Source of the DNA: Variovorax saccharolyticus
GTDB taxonomy: Bacteria > Pseudomonadota > Gammaproteobacteria > Burkholderiales > Burkholderiaceae_C
Assembly: GCF_030316765.1 (NCBI RefSeq)
Contig: NZ_JASZYT010000017.1
Span: forward strand, 44,056-108,055
Length of the DNA: 64,000 nt
Direction: 5' to 3'
Below, in pieces: positions 21,344-30,270 of this stretch (position 1 is its first letter; each line of letters starts with the position of its first letter). The position numbers and the translations under genes were made by a program. The notes below the pieces were generated by a model. That model was not told the DNA's origin and did no database searches. It was given only the letters and a program-made list of their open reading frames with translations.

Positions 21344-21655
21344 ATGGGATCGCCCATCATCATCAGCATTCCACATCAGCTCGGCCGCGCCGAGGCACGA
21401 CGTCGCATCGAGGGCGGTTTCGCGAAGATCGTCCACCTGTTGCCCGGCAGCAGCGGCTCCGCCAACGAGCGCTGGGACGGTGATCGGCTCATTTTCACCG
21501 TCGCGGCGCTGGGTCAGACGGTCTCCGGAGTCATCCAGGTCTTCGACACCACAGTGCAAATGGACATTCAGCTGCCTGGCGTTCTCGGCGTCATCGCCAG
21601 CGGCCTCAAGGCAAAGCTGCAGAAGATGGGACACCTGCTCCTTACAAGGCGGTAG
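21344..21655 (+). CDS. Polyhydroxyalkanoic acid system (PHA_gran_rgn) family protein
   Basis: A 103-aa protein: ISIPHQLGRAEARRRIEGGF, a middle WDGDRLIFTVAALGQTVSGV and a final IQLPGVLGVIASGLKAKLQK. This follows the PHA_gran_rgn/polyhydroxyalkanoic-acid-system family, small START-like proteins found with PHA synthesis genes. Length (about 90-105 aa) fits. The ATG at 21344 starts MGSPIIISIPHQLG; the open frame upstream does not look conserved. Together with the phasin-like gene 680 bases downstream it suggests a small PHA-granule locus, although no PHA synthase is present in the window. Confidence 0.8.
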   Translation: MGSPIIISIPHQLGRAEARRRIEGGFAKIVHLLPGSSGSANERWDGDRLIFTVAALGQTVSGVIQVFDTTVQMDIQLPGVLGVIASGLKAKLQKMGHLLLTRR

Positions 21656-21839
21656 CGCATCTGTGCAGCCTGCGTGTTCGTTGAAGCCGGTCGCCTACGG
21701 CAGTGGAACGCCAGCCCCTTTCGAGAGCCGACGCCGACGGCGCCTTTAAATGGACCGCGCTCGAGGCGTCAAGGAAGGAGGGTGCAGCATGGGAGGATCT
21801 TGGATCGTGTTCGCTCGTCGATCCAGCGCGGCCTTGGGT

Positions 21840-22016
21840 TCAACAGCATCGATCACATCGGCGCCGTTTGCACGCGGAGTGCACGAAGGCTGCGGCAGTC
21901 GAACGCCATGAAAAGTACAGCATCGCACCGCGCGCCACAGTGCCGCCGAGGGAAGCGCTGATGAGGTGGCTGTGAATCTCTGATCCGTGAGACGGGGCGT
22001 TTTGACTGTCATCCAT
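21840..22016 (-). pseudogene. Truncated copy of the small gene at 44024-44284
   Basis: From ATG 22016, preceded by GAGAGAGG, the minus strand reads MDDSQNAPSHGSEIHSHLIS ASLGGTVARGAMLYF. The intact gene at 44284 reads YHAWEIRSHLTSASIDGTVAAGAMLHF at the matching place. Similarity is clear at both DNA and protein level over about 21922-22000, then lost; the C-terminal half (CECHIIPSKKFPSGGEAI in the intact copy) is replaced by unrelated sequence. It is a truncated duplicate, probably non-functional. Confidence 0.6.
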
Positions 22017-22333
22017 AGAGCCTCTCTCTGGCCTGAAAAGTCGCCTGGTCGGGGATGAAGCCTTGGACAGGAAGTGGACGTGGGGCGTTTCGCCCCGTTT
22101 CCGGGTCGTTGGAGTGAGCACCGGTTCGCAGACGACAGGCAGGCGCCCGCGGTGGTCCGGTGGGAGCCATGCAAAGAGGTGGCTCTCGATCGCGACCAAA
22201 GCCATGCGCCGAGTGGATGCGGCGAACCACCTGGTGCGCAACCCTTCGAAGCCACTGTCTGCCAGCGCACAGACCGAATTCCGATGAAACGCTAAAAGCG
22301 AGACTTGTTCGGCATCGGAAGAAAGGTCACCCC
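22017..22333 (+). other. Gap upstream of the phasin-like gene
   Basis: No recognised gene; it likely holds the promoter of the phasin-like gene. No distinct boxes were identified. Confidence 0.35.
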
Positions 22334-22654
22334 ATGCAAAAGCTCACCCAACCCTTCGTCAAGCTTTCCACCGCGAACGCGGAACTCATCACGCGCTTTG
22401 CACAGTCGCAGGAGATGGCCGACCTGGTGAACACCAACGCCCAGAAGTACCTCGAGTTGGCGCAGAAGACATTTGGAGGAGCGCCCGCAGCCACGGCCCA
22501 AGCCGAGTTGATCCGCAGTCTCACGGAAAACTATGCGACCTTCGCGCGCGAACATGCCGAGGTTCTCATGGGAATGGCTGCCGAGGCCCAGGCTTCGTTG
22601 ACACAGCAGATGACGGATGCCTCAAAGGTGATGAAGCCAGCAGCTTCACGCTAG
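22334..22654 (+). CDS. Phasin-like small protein
   Basis: A 106-aa, wholly helical protein lacking Cys. It opens MQKLTQPFVKLSTANAELIT, continues with FAQSQEMADLVNTNAQKYLE and ends with EAQASLTQQMTDASKVM. The head, the regular polar/nonpolar spacing and the absence of other domains resemble the short phasins of Burkholderiales, which coat PHA granules. Closely related short proteins are often simply called hypothetical, so the name is moderate-confidence. The ATG follows a weak GAAAGG element. Its position after the PHA_gran_rgn gene supports the assignment. Confidence 0.6.
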   Translation: MQKLTQPFVKLSTANAELITRFAQSQEMADLVNTNAQKYLELAQKTFGGAPAATAQAELIRSLTENYATFAREHAEVLMGMAAEAQASLTQQMTDASKVMKPAASR

Positions 22655-23282
22655 GGGCTTGCCCCAACGACTGGTCGTGCATGCAGTCTGCCGATTGAGC
22701 CGGTGGGTGGTGAGCGCCCGGATGCCATCTCAGGATGCCAGCCAGCCTGTGCTCCATCAAGGCGCGAATAAGCGTGCTTCCCCCAGGAAAAGCGGGATCC
22801 CTGCGAGGCCCTCGAGAGCACCTGAACCAAGGCGACTCGACCGCTTCGAGTTGAGGCAGCTGGGCTGCCTTTTCGGCATAGGGCAATGCGCAGACGTGGC
22901 GGTCCTTCTCGCTCGGAGTGAAGAGCCATCGATTCCTCCGTGTCGAGGGTGACCCCAGCGCTCGCACGCACCGCCCCAGTACACAGACCCCACAGGCAAC
23001 TCGAGCGCGACGATTGTGCGCTATCGCACGAACGGTCCCGAACGCGGGCGATCGCCAGAACCCGGTCTGAACGTGCGCCGACGCACAGACGCCACCCATC
23101 GATTGCTTTGATGCTGCGCAGTGACAGTCATCCGGCGCTGGTAGAGGTTGCTTCGGCGCCTTCCCGTAGCAGGGAAGTTCCTCGATGCCGGTGACTGTCC
23201 AAGCGGTCGTACGTCCCGTGGCATCCGGCGGCCTCTTCCCGCACGCCGAGCCGATGCCAGCGCCAGACTGAGGGGGACGGGT
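22655..23282 (+). other. Gap of about 0.6 kb without a supported gene
   Basis: Competing frames on both strands, none with a recognised domain. Confidence 0.4.
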
Positions 23283-23486
23283 TCACCACAACCGCCACCA
23301 GTGACTGCGATTCGGACGAGGGCGCTCCAAAGGTGCGGTGAGGGTCGTGGCCAGGCTGGCGCGACGCCGCTCGACTTCCAGCGCTTCGGCCGCCGTCCGG
23401 GCCTTGCTGTCGGACTCGTGCGATCGCCGGCGCGCATCCGAGTGCAGGACACTTTCCTCGAGTGGAGGATTTTTCGGTTCGGTCAT
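23283..23486 (-). CDS. Small charged hypothetical protein
   Basis: A 67-aa, highly charged protein (MTEPKNPPLEESVLHSDARR, then a helical RTAAEALEVERRRASLATTL), ending RSHWWRLW. The ATG at 23486 follows a strong CAAGGAGA element, so translation is likely. No family was recognised. It lies about 100 bases from the stop of the AI-2E permease gene on the same strand and may be the last gene of that unit. Confidence 0.55.
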   Translation of the reverse strand: MTEPKNPPLEESVLHSDARRRSHESDSKARTAAEALEVERRRASLATTLTAPLERPRPNRSHWWRLW

Positions 23487-23595
23487 GGTTTCTCCTTGAG
23501 GGGTCACGCTGCGCCAGATGCCGCGCGAAGATGTAGGGACTGCGGGCCCACGCACGTAGGCGATCGCGCCGCATTCCAGGACCCACGGCTGCGCG

Positions 23596-26097
23596 TCAGG
23601 CCGACGGAACCAGTTGCCCGACCGTGGCCGAAGGCGGGCCGGCGACCGCCGGCGCGGGAACCATCTCTCCCCACTGCGCGGCGCTGGTCTGCAGGGCCTG
23701 CATGAGGTCCTTGGCCATGGCCTCCAGCAGCCGGACCTCGCTCTGGCTCAGCGCGCGGGGTTCGACGTCCAGCAGGCACAGCGTTCCCAGCACGTGGCCG
23801 CCCGGATCGCGCAGCGGCGCGCCCGCATAGAAGCGCAGCCCCTTGCCCTGCAGCGCCGGGTTGCCCGCGAAACGCAGGTCCCTCGACACATCGGGCACCA
23901 CCAGGGTCTGGGCGTTCGCGACCACATGGCCGCACATCGACAGCTCGCGCGGCATGCTCAGGTCGTCGCCGCGCAACGGCGCGCTATCCGGGTCGTCCGA
24001 TGCCCGCAATTGGCCGTAGGCGCCACGCACCTCCTGCGTGCTCTCCTCGATCAGCGACACCATGGCCATCGGCACGTCGAACACATCGGCCGCGCGCTGC
24101 GTCGTGGCGTCGAAGAGCTCCTTCGCGCGCGGATCGAGGGCGCCGCTGGCGCGCAGGGCACGGAGCCTGTCGACATCCGCTTCGGGGCTCGCCGCCTGCA
24201 TGAAGCCCTCGGCCAGCTGCGCGCCGGTCAGCGCGGAAATGGCGACCACGGCCTCGCCGATCGAGGTCACGACGCCGTCAGCCCCGAGGCTGCGGATCGC
24301 CTCCTCGCCCAGCAACTCCGGTGGCGCATTCCACAGGCCCAGCACGACCCGGGTGCCCGGCCAGCGACGCTTCAGGCGCCGGCAGAAGTGGCGCGCTGAA
24401 ACCTGCGGGTCGGGGCTGAAGTACGAGAGGCACACGCACTGCACGCCGCTCAGGTCGAGCCCCGCGATGAAGTCTGCGGTGACTGCGCCGGCGCCGTGCG
24501 GCAGGGCGATGCAGCCCTGCATCGACAGGGCATGCGCCAGCATTCGGGCTGCCAGGGTATCGACTTCCCATTTGCCCCCGATGCACACCACCGCGGCGGG
24601 AACGCCGGCCGCGTGCGGTTCGGGGTGAAGCTCCCGCATCTCGTCGATCAAGGCCTCGATGCCGATCACCACCCGATGCCTGTGCTCGGCGCGCGCCACG
24701 CTGGCGTGATCGCTCGACGCCATGCGCAGCACCTGCAGCCCTGTCTCGTTATAGAAGCCGAGTACGTTGCCGTCGACCACCTGGTCGCTCGCGAGCTCGA
24801 TGGCTTCCTCGACGTCGTCGGCGATCAGCCGCTGGTAGATGCGTGTCGGGCTATCGAGCGCAGGCTGGCTGCCGAGCAGCACGTCGAGGAAGCGCAGCCG
24901 CGGCAGGTGCCGACCGATGACCATCAGGCAGACCGTGAGCGGCGTCGACATGATGAGGCCGAGAGGCCCCCACAGAGCGGTCCAGAAGGTCGCCGCAACC
25001 ATTAGCGACATGGCCGAGAGTCCGGTGCTTGCGCCGTACAGCCAGGGCTCGATCACGTTGTTGCTCAGCATCTCCAGCGCGATGATGAGGCCGACCGTCC
25101 ACAGCACCATGCTCCAGCCGGGATCGACCGCAAAGGCCAGCACGATCGGAAACACGGCGGAGATCATCGGACCCACGTACGGGACGAATCGCATCACGGC
25201 CGCCACCGCGCCCCAGAGAATCGCGCCAGGCACGCCGATGCCCCACAGTCCGAGCGCCATGGGCACGCCATAGCTGAAATTCACGACCAGCTGCATCGTG
25301 AGGTATTTGCTGATGCGCTGGCCGGCCTCGTCCATGGCATCGGTCGAACGATGCAGGCTGCCGCCCCAGAGGCGAACCAGGCGATCGCGCAGGTCCAGGC
25401 GATCCAGGAGGATCAGCACCACGAAGACCAGCACGATGCCCGCGGTCGCCAGCGGGGCGCTCGCCACCTCGAGCAAGGAGATGCCCTGCTGGAACGAAGA
25501 AGGCGCCTTCTCGACCAGCTGCACGGCTTGCGCCGGCGCCGGCTCGGACGCTCCGCTGCCGGCGGCGCCCCTGGCGCCCGCGCGGGGGACCGCGACTTGC
25601 GGCGTCTGCTCGACCTCCTTCTTGAAGGTATCGAAGGTCTTGATGACGCCGTCGAACATTCCTGGACCGCTGGCCCGGGCCCGCAGGTCGCTGAGCTTGG
25701 TTTTGATGTTGTTCTGGTAGGTTGGCAGTTCGGCGCTCAGGGTACTGACCTGGTTGCCGAGCAGCAGGCCCGCTACGCCGATCGCGCCGAGCGCCAACAG
25801 AACCACGAGGATCACCGCGGGCGCGCGCGGCAGGCCCAGGCGCTTGAGGCGCATGACGAGCGGGTCGAGTACGAAGCCCAGCAGGAACGCGAGCGCAAGC
25901 GGCATCAGGATGTCGCGGCCGAAATAAAGCGCCCCGATCACCACTGCTGCCGTGACTGCGCCGGCCATGGTCCTGAGTTCAGGGACCAGCGAGACCAAGG
26001 CGAGGGTGGTGGAGGGCGCGTTGGAGTCCAGTGCCGCACTCGTGGGGGCACCGTGTTCGGGGCCGACGCTCGGCTCGCGAGCAGGGGTATTGGCCAT
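23596..26097 (-). CDS. AI-2E (PerM) family permease fused to a Rossmann-like region and a GAF domain
   Basis: An 833-aa multidomain protein. Residues about 35-430 form an AI-2E/PerM transporter: membrane segments such as AVVIGALYFGRDILMPLALA and VILVVLLALGAIGVAGLLLG, a large soluble insert (about 115-220) and a C-terminal bundle with RFVPYVGPMIS and NVIEPWLYG, the family signatures. After about 440 a soluble part follows: IYQRLIADDVEEAIELA, then a Rossmann-like stretch (PAAVVCIGGKWEVDTLAARM, VVLGLW, SLGADGVVTSIGEAVVAI) that recalls B12-binding folds but lacks DxHxxG, and a C-terminal GAF domain (about 655-800; LCGHVVAN-like SMCGHVVANAQTLVVPDVSR, GTLCLLD). The start MANTPAREPS is at 26097. PerM proteins are usually 340-400 aa, so the tail is a large addition that suggests ligand-sensing control. 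Confidence 0.88.
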   Translation of the reverse strand: MANTPAREPSVGPEHGAPTSAALDSNAPSTTLALVSLVPELRTMAGAVTAAVVIGALYFGRDILMPLALAFLLGFVLDPLVMRLKRLGLPRAPAVILVVLLALGAIGVAGLLLGNQVSTLSAELPTYQNNIKTKLSDLRARASGPGMFDGVIKTFDTFKKEVEQTPQVAVPRAGARGAAGSGASEPAPAQAVQLVEKAPSSFQQGISLLEVASAPLATAGIVLVFVVLILLDRLDLRDRLVRLWGGSLHRSTDAMDEAGQRISKYLTMQLVVNFSYGVPMALGLWGIGVPGAILWGAVAAVMRFVPYVGPMISAVFPIVLAFAVDPGWSMVLWTVGLIIALEMLSNNVIEPWLYGASTGLSAMSLMVAATFWTALWGPLGLIMSTPLTVCLMVIGRHLPRLRFLDVLLGSQPALDSPTRIYQRLIADDVEEAIELASDQVVDGNVLGFYNETGLQVLRMASSDHASVARAEHRHRVVIGIEALIDEMRELHPEPHAAGVPAAVVCIGGKWEVDTLAARMLAHALSMQGCIALPHGAGAVTADFIAGLDLSGVQCVCLSYFSPDPQVSARHFCRRLKRRWPGTRVVLGLWNAPPELLGEEAIRSLGADGVVTSIGEAVVAISALTGAQLAEGFMQAASPEADVDRLRALRASGALDPRAKELFDATTQRAADVFDVPMAMVSLIEESTQEVRGAYGQLRASDDPDSAPLRGDDLSMPRELSMCGHVVANAQTLVVPDVSRDLRFAGNPALQGKGLRFYAGAPLRDPGGHVLGTLCLLDVEPRALSQSEVRLLEAMAKDLMQALQTSAAQWGEMVPAPAVAGPPSATVGQLVPSA

Positions 26098-26764
26098 CGA
26101 TGTCGGTGGGCTCACGCAGATTCCTTGGTTCTCGACGGGTGGCTTTGAGTTTGTGGCCGTCCGCCACACGGCAGGGTCGTCCAATGGCCCGCCGAGCGGT
26201 AGGCGGCGGGGCGGCTCTTCAGGGCTGCACAGGGCACTTTCGAGACTTGCCGACCGCGCCCTTGCGATCTTCAGCAACGCGAGCGCGATCATCGCTGTTG
26301 TCATCGCCTAGTGCGGCATCCGCATGCCGCGTGTTGCCGCACAGCAGGGACCGTGGGGCAACGCAGGTTCGCGATGACGGCAACTCTCCAGCGTGATGCA
26401 ACGATGGCGTGGAGGGATGTCCCCCCGCGAGGACGATTCCGAAGCGGCTGGCCGTGGACCGATCAAGCCTTGTTGTTCGACCTGTCGGTTCCGGAACCCC
26501 TCGAAAATCGTCGATCGGACCCTGTTCGGCAGTTTGCGCGCGCAGCGTTGAGTTCCCGGCTTTTGTCGCCTGGGCGCCGTTCGGTGGTTTCGTCGTTCCA
26601 GGTGCCGACGATCTGGAAAATCGGCGTCCACGGTGCGGCTGTCGTCTGCGCGGCGGAAGTCGAGTGAGGGCCGAGATTCGACCTTTCGATTTCGTCGGGG
26701 ATGGGGCCGCACCGGCGGTGCGCCTAGGCAACACATGCAACACTGGGGCTCTGGCGCTCATTCG
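26098..26764 (+). other. Divergent intergenic region of about 0.7 kb
   Basis: It lies between the minus-strand permease and the plus-strand hydrolase. Open frames extend in from both sides but are unlike the conserved parts of either gene. No domain, repeat or RNA gene was recognised. Confidence 0.4.
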
Positions 26765-27625
26765 ATGTCAAGCTTTCAAGACGAACCCGTTCTCTTCGGA
26801 CCTCAACGCCAACTGCTGGGCGTGATGACCCGTCCGGAGGGGGGGCCTCCGCCGCGGTTGGCCTGTCTCATGTACAACTTCGGCGTCACCCACCGCGTCG
26901 GGCCGCGCCGTATTCAGGTCAAGCTGGCGCGACTGCTGGCGCAGCGTGGGATCCCGAGCCTGCGCTTCGACCTTTCGGGGATCGGCGACAGCAAGGCATC
27001 CGGTGCCTCGCACAGTTTCGAGGAGCAGGCCCTCGATGATCTGCGTCTCGCGATCGACCAGATCGGGAGCCGGCTCGGGATCCGAGAGGTGATCGTCATC
27101 GGCCTTTGCTCGGGTGCAGTCCACGGCTTCCAGGCCGCGCTGCGCGACCCGCGCATCGTGGGCCTGCTCGCCTTCGACGGCCACAGCTTCACGAGCCGCC
27201 GCGCCAAGCTCGAGCGCCGGCTGCGGCGCTTCCTGAGGTTCCCGGTGGCCCAAGTCCGGCACTGGACAGACCGCCTGCTTGGCACCGATCGTCCGCAGGA
27301 GGGTGACCTGCTGGGCGCCGGGGTGCTTGCCGAGGTCATGACACCCGATGATTTCAGGCGCGACATGGAGTCCCTGGTGGCGCGCGGCGTGTCGCTCTAC
27401 CTGGTCTATTCGGCAACGCTCCAGAGCCGCGACCGCAACATGGACCAGCTTCACGGCCTGCGGGGCAGCGCCGTGCTGGAACAACTGCGCTACGAGTTCA
27501 TGCCCAACCTGGACCATTCCTTCACCGAGATCGCGGGCCAGGCCTTCTTCCTGGAGGCCGTCCGCGACTGGGTATCGGAGATCCAGCGAGAGAGGATCGA
27601 GACGGGCCGCTGCGCCCTCGGCTGA
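26765..27625 (+). CDS. Alpha/beta hydrolase with Cys at the nucleophile elbow
   Basis: A 286-aa alpha/beta-hydrolase. It shows LACLMYNFGVTHRVGPRRIQ (near the oxyanion strand), a LRFDLSGIGDSKASGASHSF loop and the nucleophile elbow VIVIGLCSGAVHG, where Cys115 takes the usual Ser place (G-x-C-x-G). The C-terminal part has NLDHSFTEIAGQ with the probable catalytic His. Cys nucleophiles occur in dienelactone hydrolases and in the exosortase-associated hydrolase group, which this resembles in length and in the GLCSGA motif. No exosortase genes are nearby. Start is ATG 26765 (MSSFQDEPVLFGPQRQLLGV); upstream sequence is not conserved. Substrate unknown. Confidence 0.8.
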   Translation: MSSFQDEPVLFGPQRQLLGVMTRPEGGPPPRLACLMYNFGVTHRVGPRRIQVKLARLLAQRGIPSLRFDLSGIGDSKASGASHSFEEQALDDLRLAIDQIGSRLGIREVIVIGLCSGAVHGFQAALRDPRIVGLLAFDGHSFTSRRAKLERRLRRFLRFPVAQVRHWTDRLLGTDRPQEGDLLGAGVLAEVMTPDDFRRDMESLVARGVSLYLVYSATLQSRDRNMDQLHGLRGSAVLEQLRYEFMPNLDHSFTEIAGQAFFLEAVRDWVSEIQRERIETGRCALG

Positions 27626-28015
27626 GCGCTGCCTGCGCCTCGCCCTTGGACGCCCGCCGCCGCGGCTACGTGACCAATTGATGAAGAAGCGCGGTCGTCG
27701 GCGGGCCCGGCGAAAGCCGTGCCCAGGCCTCGGGCAGTGCCGGGGCCGGACATCGCCTGCAAGTCCGCTTCACTGCCGGGCAGCGGCCCGCGCGTCGATG
27801 TCCTCGGGCTGGGCCCGGTGTTCTCCCCGGGAGCGGCGGCTGGGTGCGATGGCCGCGAGCGGCTCCTTGCGTGCGGCGCCTGATCCCACGGCAGGTGGCA
27901 CCGACCGGGCATCCACTCGGACAGGCCGCGGGAGGCCGCGTGATGCGCGCCGCCGCCCTGCGTGCCAGAGGCCTGGACGCCGCGGAACCGCGCCCCGGGC
28001 GGGTCGGGATCCGAT
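27626..28015 (+). other. Convergent intergenic region
   Basis: It lies between the plus-strand hydrolase and the minus-strand response regulator. No gene or clear terminator hairpin with a T-run was seen. Confidence 0.4.
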
Positions 28016-28393
28016 TCAGTCCTTGCGATGCCGGCTGAGGCAGTACTCGAAGAATTCCTCGAGTTCGGTGGACTTGTCGAACACGCGGTCCGCGCCGGCC
28101 TCCTTGCAGGCGATGCGTGTCGCTTGCGTCGGGTAGTTGGTCAGCACGACTACGGACTGGTTGGCTTCGCGTCCGTTACACCACTGAACAACACCGAGCC
28201 CGGTGCCTTGCTTCAGAAAGAAATCGACCACGGCGAGATCCCATTGCCCCTTGTGCGCGGCCAGCCAGCCGATGGCTTCGTCCTCCGATTCGGCGGTGGC
28301 CATGACACTGGCCGAGCCCAGATCGGCGAGGGCAGGAATCAGGTTCTCCCGGATCTTCTGGTTGTCCTCGACGAGGAACACGGCGATAGGCAT
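28016..28393 (-). CDS. Single-domain response regulator (CheY-like)
   Basis: A 125-aa receiver domain without an output domain. The acidic pair is in FLVEDNQKIRENL, the phospho-acceptor Asp57 in LAVVDFFLKQGTG, Thr in VVLTNYPT, and a conserved Lys in VFDKSTELEEFF. The ATG at 28393 follows CCAGGAGC. Stand-alone receivers act as phosphorelay shuttles or by protein contact. No kinase gene is adjacent; the hybrid kinase at 5650-8349 is a distant candidate partner only. The length matches the family exactly. Confidence 0.9.
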   Translation of the reverse strand: MPIAVFLVEDNQKIRENLIPALADLGSASVMATAESEDEAIGWLAAHKGQWDLAVVDFFLKQGTGLGVVQWCNGREANQSVVVLTNYPTQATRIACKEAGADRVFDKSTELEEFFEYCLSRHRKD

Positions 28394-28689
28394 GCGAGCT
28401 CCTGGTTCTTGTTGGACCGCAGCCTAGTGCGAACGGGATGCCTGCGAGTGAGCGCCCAGGCAGGTTCGGCGTAGGAGGGTATCGATGGCGTTGAGATTCA
28501 TTCGCGTCCAGCTGGCCGGAACGCCGGGCCGGCAAGCGGGCCTTCGTCCACGGCCTTCAGGCCCTCTTCGTTGTCTGGATGGGCCACCTGACGGCCGCTC
28601 GGCGCGGGACCCCGAGACCTGTCTGTCATCGGGCTTGCGCCGCCCTGGCTCCAGGCGGGAAACTTCGGTGTCGCAGCAAAGGAGCCACC

Positions 28690-29711
28690 ATGACGCAGTC
28701 TCACGACCTCTCGTCCATCATCGAGGCCCTTGTTCGCCCGGGGAAGGGCATCCTTGCCGCCGACGAGAGCGGCCCGACGATCGCTAAGCGCTTCACGGCG
28801 ATCGGCGTGGATCGACGCCCGAGAACCGGCGTGCGTACCGCAGCCTGCTGTTGTCGACACCTGGGCTGGGCGAGTTCGTCAGTGGCGTCATCCTGTACGA
28901 GGAGACGCTCGGGCAGTGCAAGGAGGACGGCGAACCATTGCCGGCACTGGCCGCGCGGCAGGGCATCGTGCCGGGCATCAAGGTCGATACCGGCAAGGGC
29001 CCGCTGGCGCTCGCACCGGGTGACGAGATCACCCAGGGGCTCGACGGTCTCCCTGCGCGCCTTCAGGCTTACGTGAAGCTGGGCGCGCGATTCGCGAAAT
29101 GGCGTGCGGTCTACAACGTCTCCGACAGCTTGCCCAGCCGGGCGGCGATCGAGGCCAATGCGGAATCGCTCGCCCGCTACGCAGCGATCTGCCAGACCGA
29201 AGGCGTGGTGCCGATCGTCGAGCCGGAGGTCCTGATCGACGGCGACCACAGCCAGGCGCGCTGTGCCACGGTCACGCAGGAGGTGCTCCTCGAGGTGTTT
29301 CGCGCCTTGCATCGCCATCGCGTTGCGCTCGAGCACATGCTGCTCAAGCCCAGCATGGTCGTGCCGGGCAAGGCGCATGTGCGGCAAGCGGGACCAGGGG
29401 ACGTGGCCGCCGAGACCCTGCGCGTGCTGCGCCGGACGGTGCCCGCGGCGGTGCCGGGCATCGTCTTCCTCTCCGGAGGTCAGTCACCCGTCGAAGCGAC
29501 GGTCAACCTCGATGCGCTCAATCGCCTGGCGCTGCAACCGTGGCGACTGAGCTTTTCCTATGGACGAGCGCTTCAAGATCCGGTGCTGCAGACATGGCGA
29601 GGGCAGCCCGACCAGGTCCAGGCGGCGCAGGCGGCGTTGCTCAAGCGAGCCCGACTGAACGCGCTGGCAAGCCTGGGCTGCTACGACACGGCGATGGAGA
29701 ACTCCCCCTAG
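28690..29711 (+). pseudogene. Class I fructose-bisphosphate aldolase, frameshifted
   Basis: The start MTQSHDLSSIIEALVRPGKG ILAADES (ATG 28690, good context) is a class I aldolase N-terminus. It reads on to KRFTAIGV, then the frame is lost: one base is missing around 28810-28811, where GTG GA(N) TCG ACG CCC GAG AAC CGG would give VESTPENR. The rest continues in the next frame (RAYRSLLLSTPGLGEFVSGV, GIKVDTGKGPLALAPGD, HMLLKPSMVVPGKAH with the Schiff-base Lys, FLSGGQSPVEATVNLDALN) to a stop at 29711. All other parts are intact and of family length (about 340 aa). A single indel is therefore either a recent mutation or a sequence error. Confidence 0.88.
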
Positions 29712-30270
29712 GCGGCTTGAGCAGGGAGGATGAACTCCCGGGCGCCACGCTCCTCGCGCCATCGGCGGGACCGGTCTGCTCCGCTTGGCTGCCCCGCCTG
29801 TGGCTGTGACCGAAGCGGTGAAAGGCGCCATCCGAATGCAGATCCGATACTCCGGCGCGAAGGACTCACGTGCGATTCAGTGCGGCCTGATCGTGCCGCC
29901 GAGCGCGCGCACCGGTAGTCGCTGGGCAGCGCAATCGCAGCCGTCGCCCTCAGCGGCGCGGACTTGGGGAGCTTCTGACGGCGATCTCGCGTCTGTCATT
30001 TCCTCGGGCCGGGTCGAAGGTACTTCCGTGGCGACGGGGCGGGGGCAAACTCTATCGGACGAGCGTGGCCAGGCATCCCGGCCGACGAATCTCGGCATCG
30101 GAGCGGATGCGTCCGCGCCCGCGCCCCGCGAGCCGGTTCAGCGCAGCCCCCTCCTCGACGCCGGGTCGAAGTCGCCGCAAACTCTGCGATCGCGCGCGTC
30201 GCCAAGCAGCGAGGTCACGGTCGCAGCGTCGTGGAGACTATGAGAGCGTTGAACATTGAGGATCTGCGGG
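29712..30270 (+). other. Gap of about 0.56 kb without a supported gene
   Basis: Competing frames on both strands with Ser/Arg/Pro-rich composition typical of non-coding GC-rich DNA. Confidence 0.4.
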
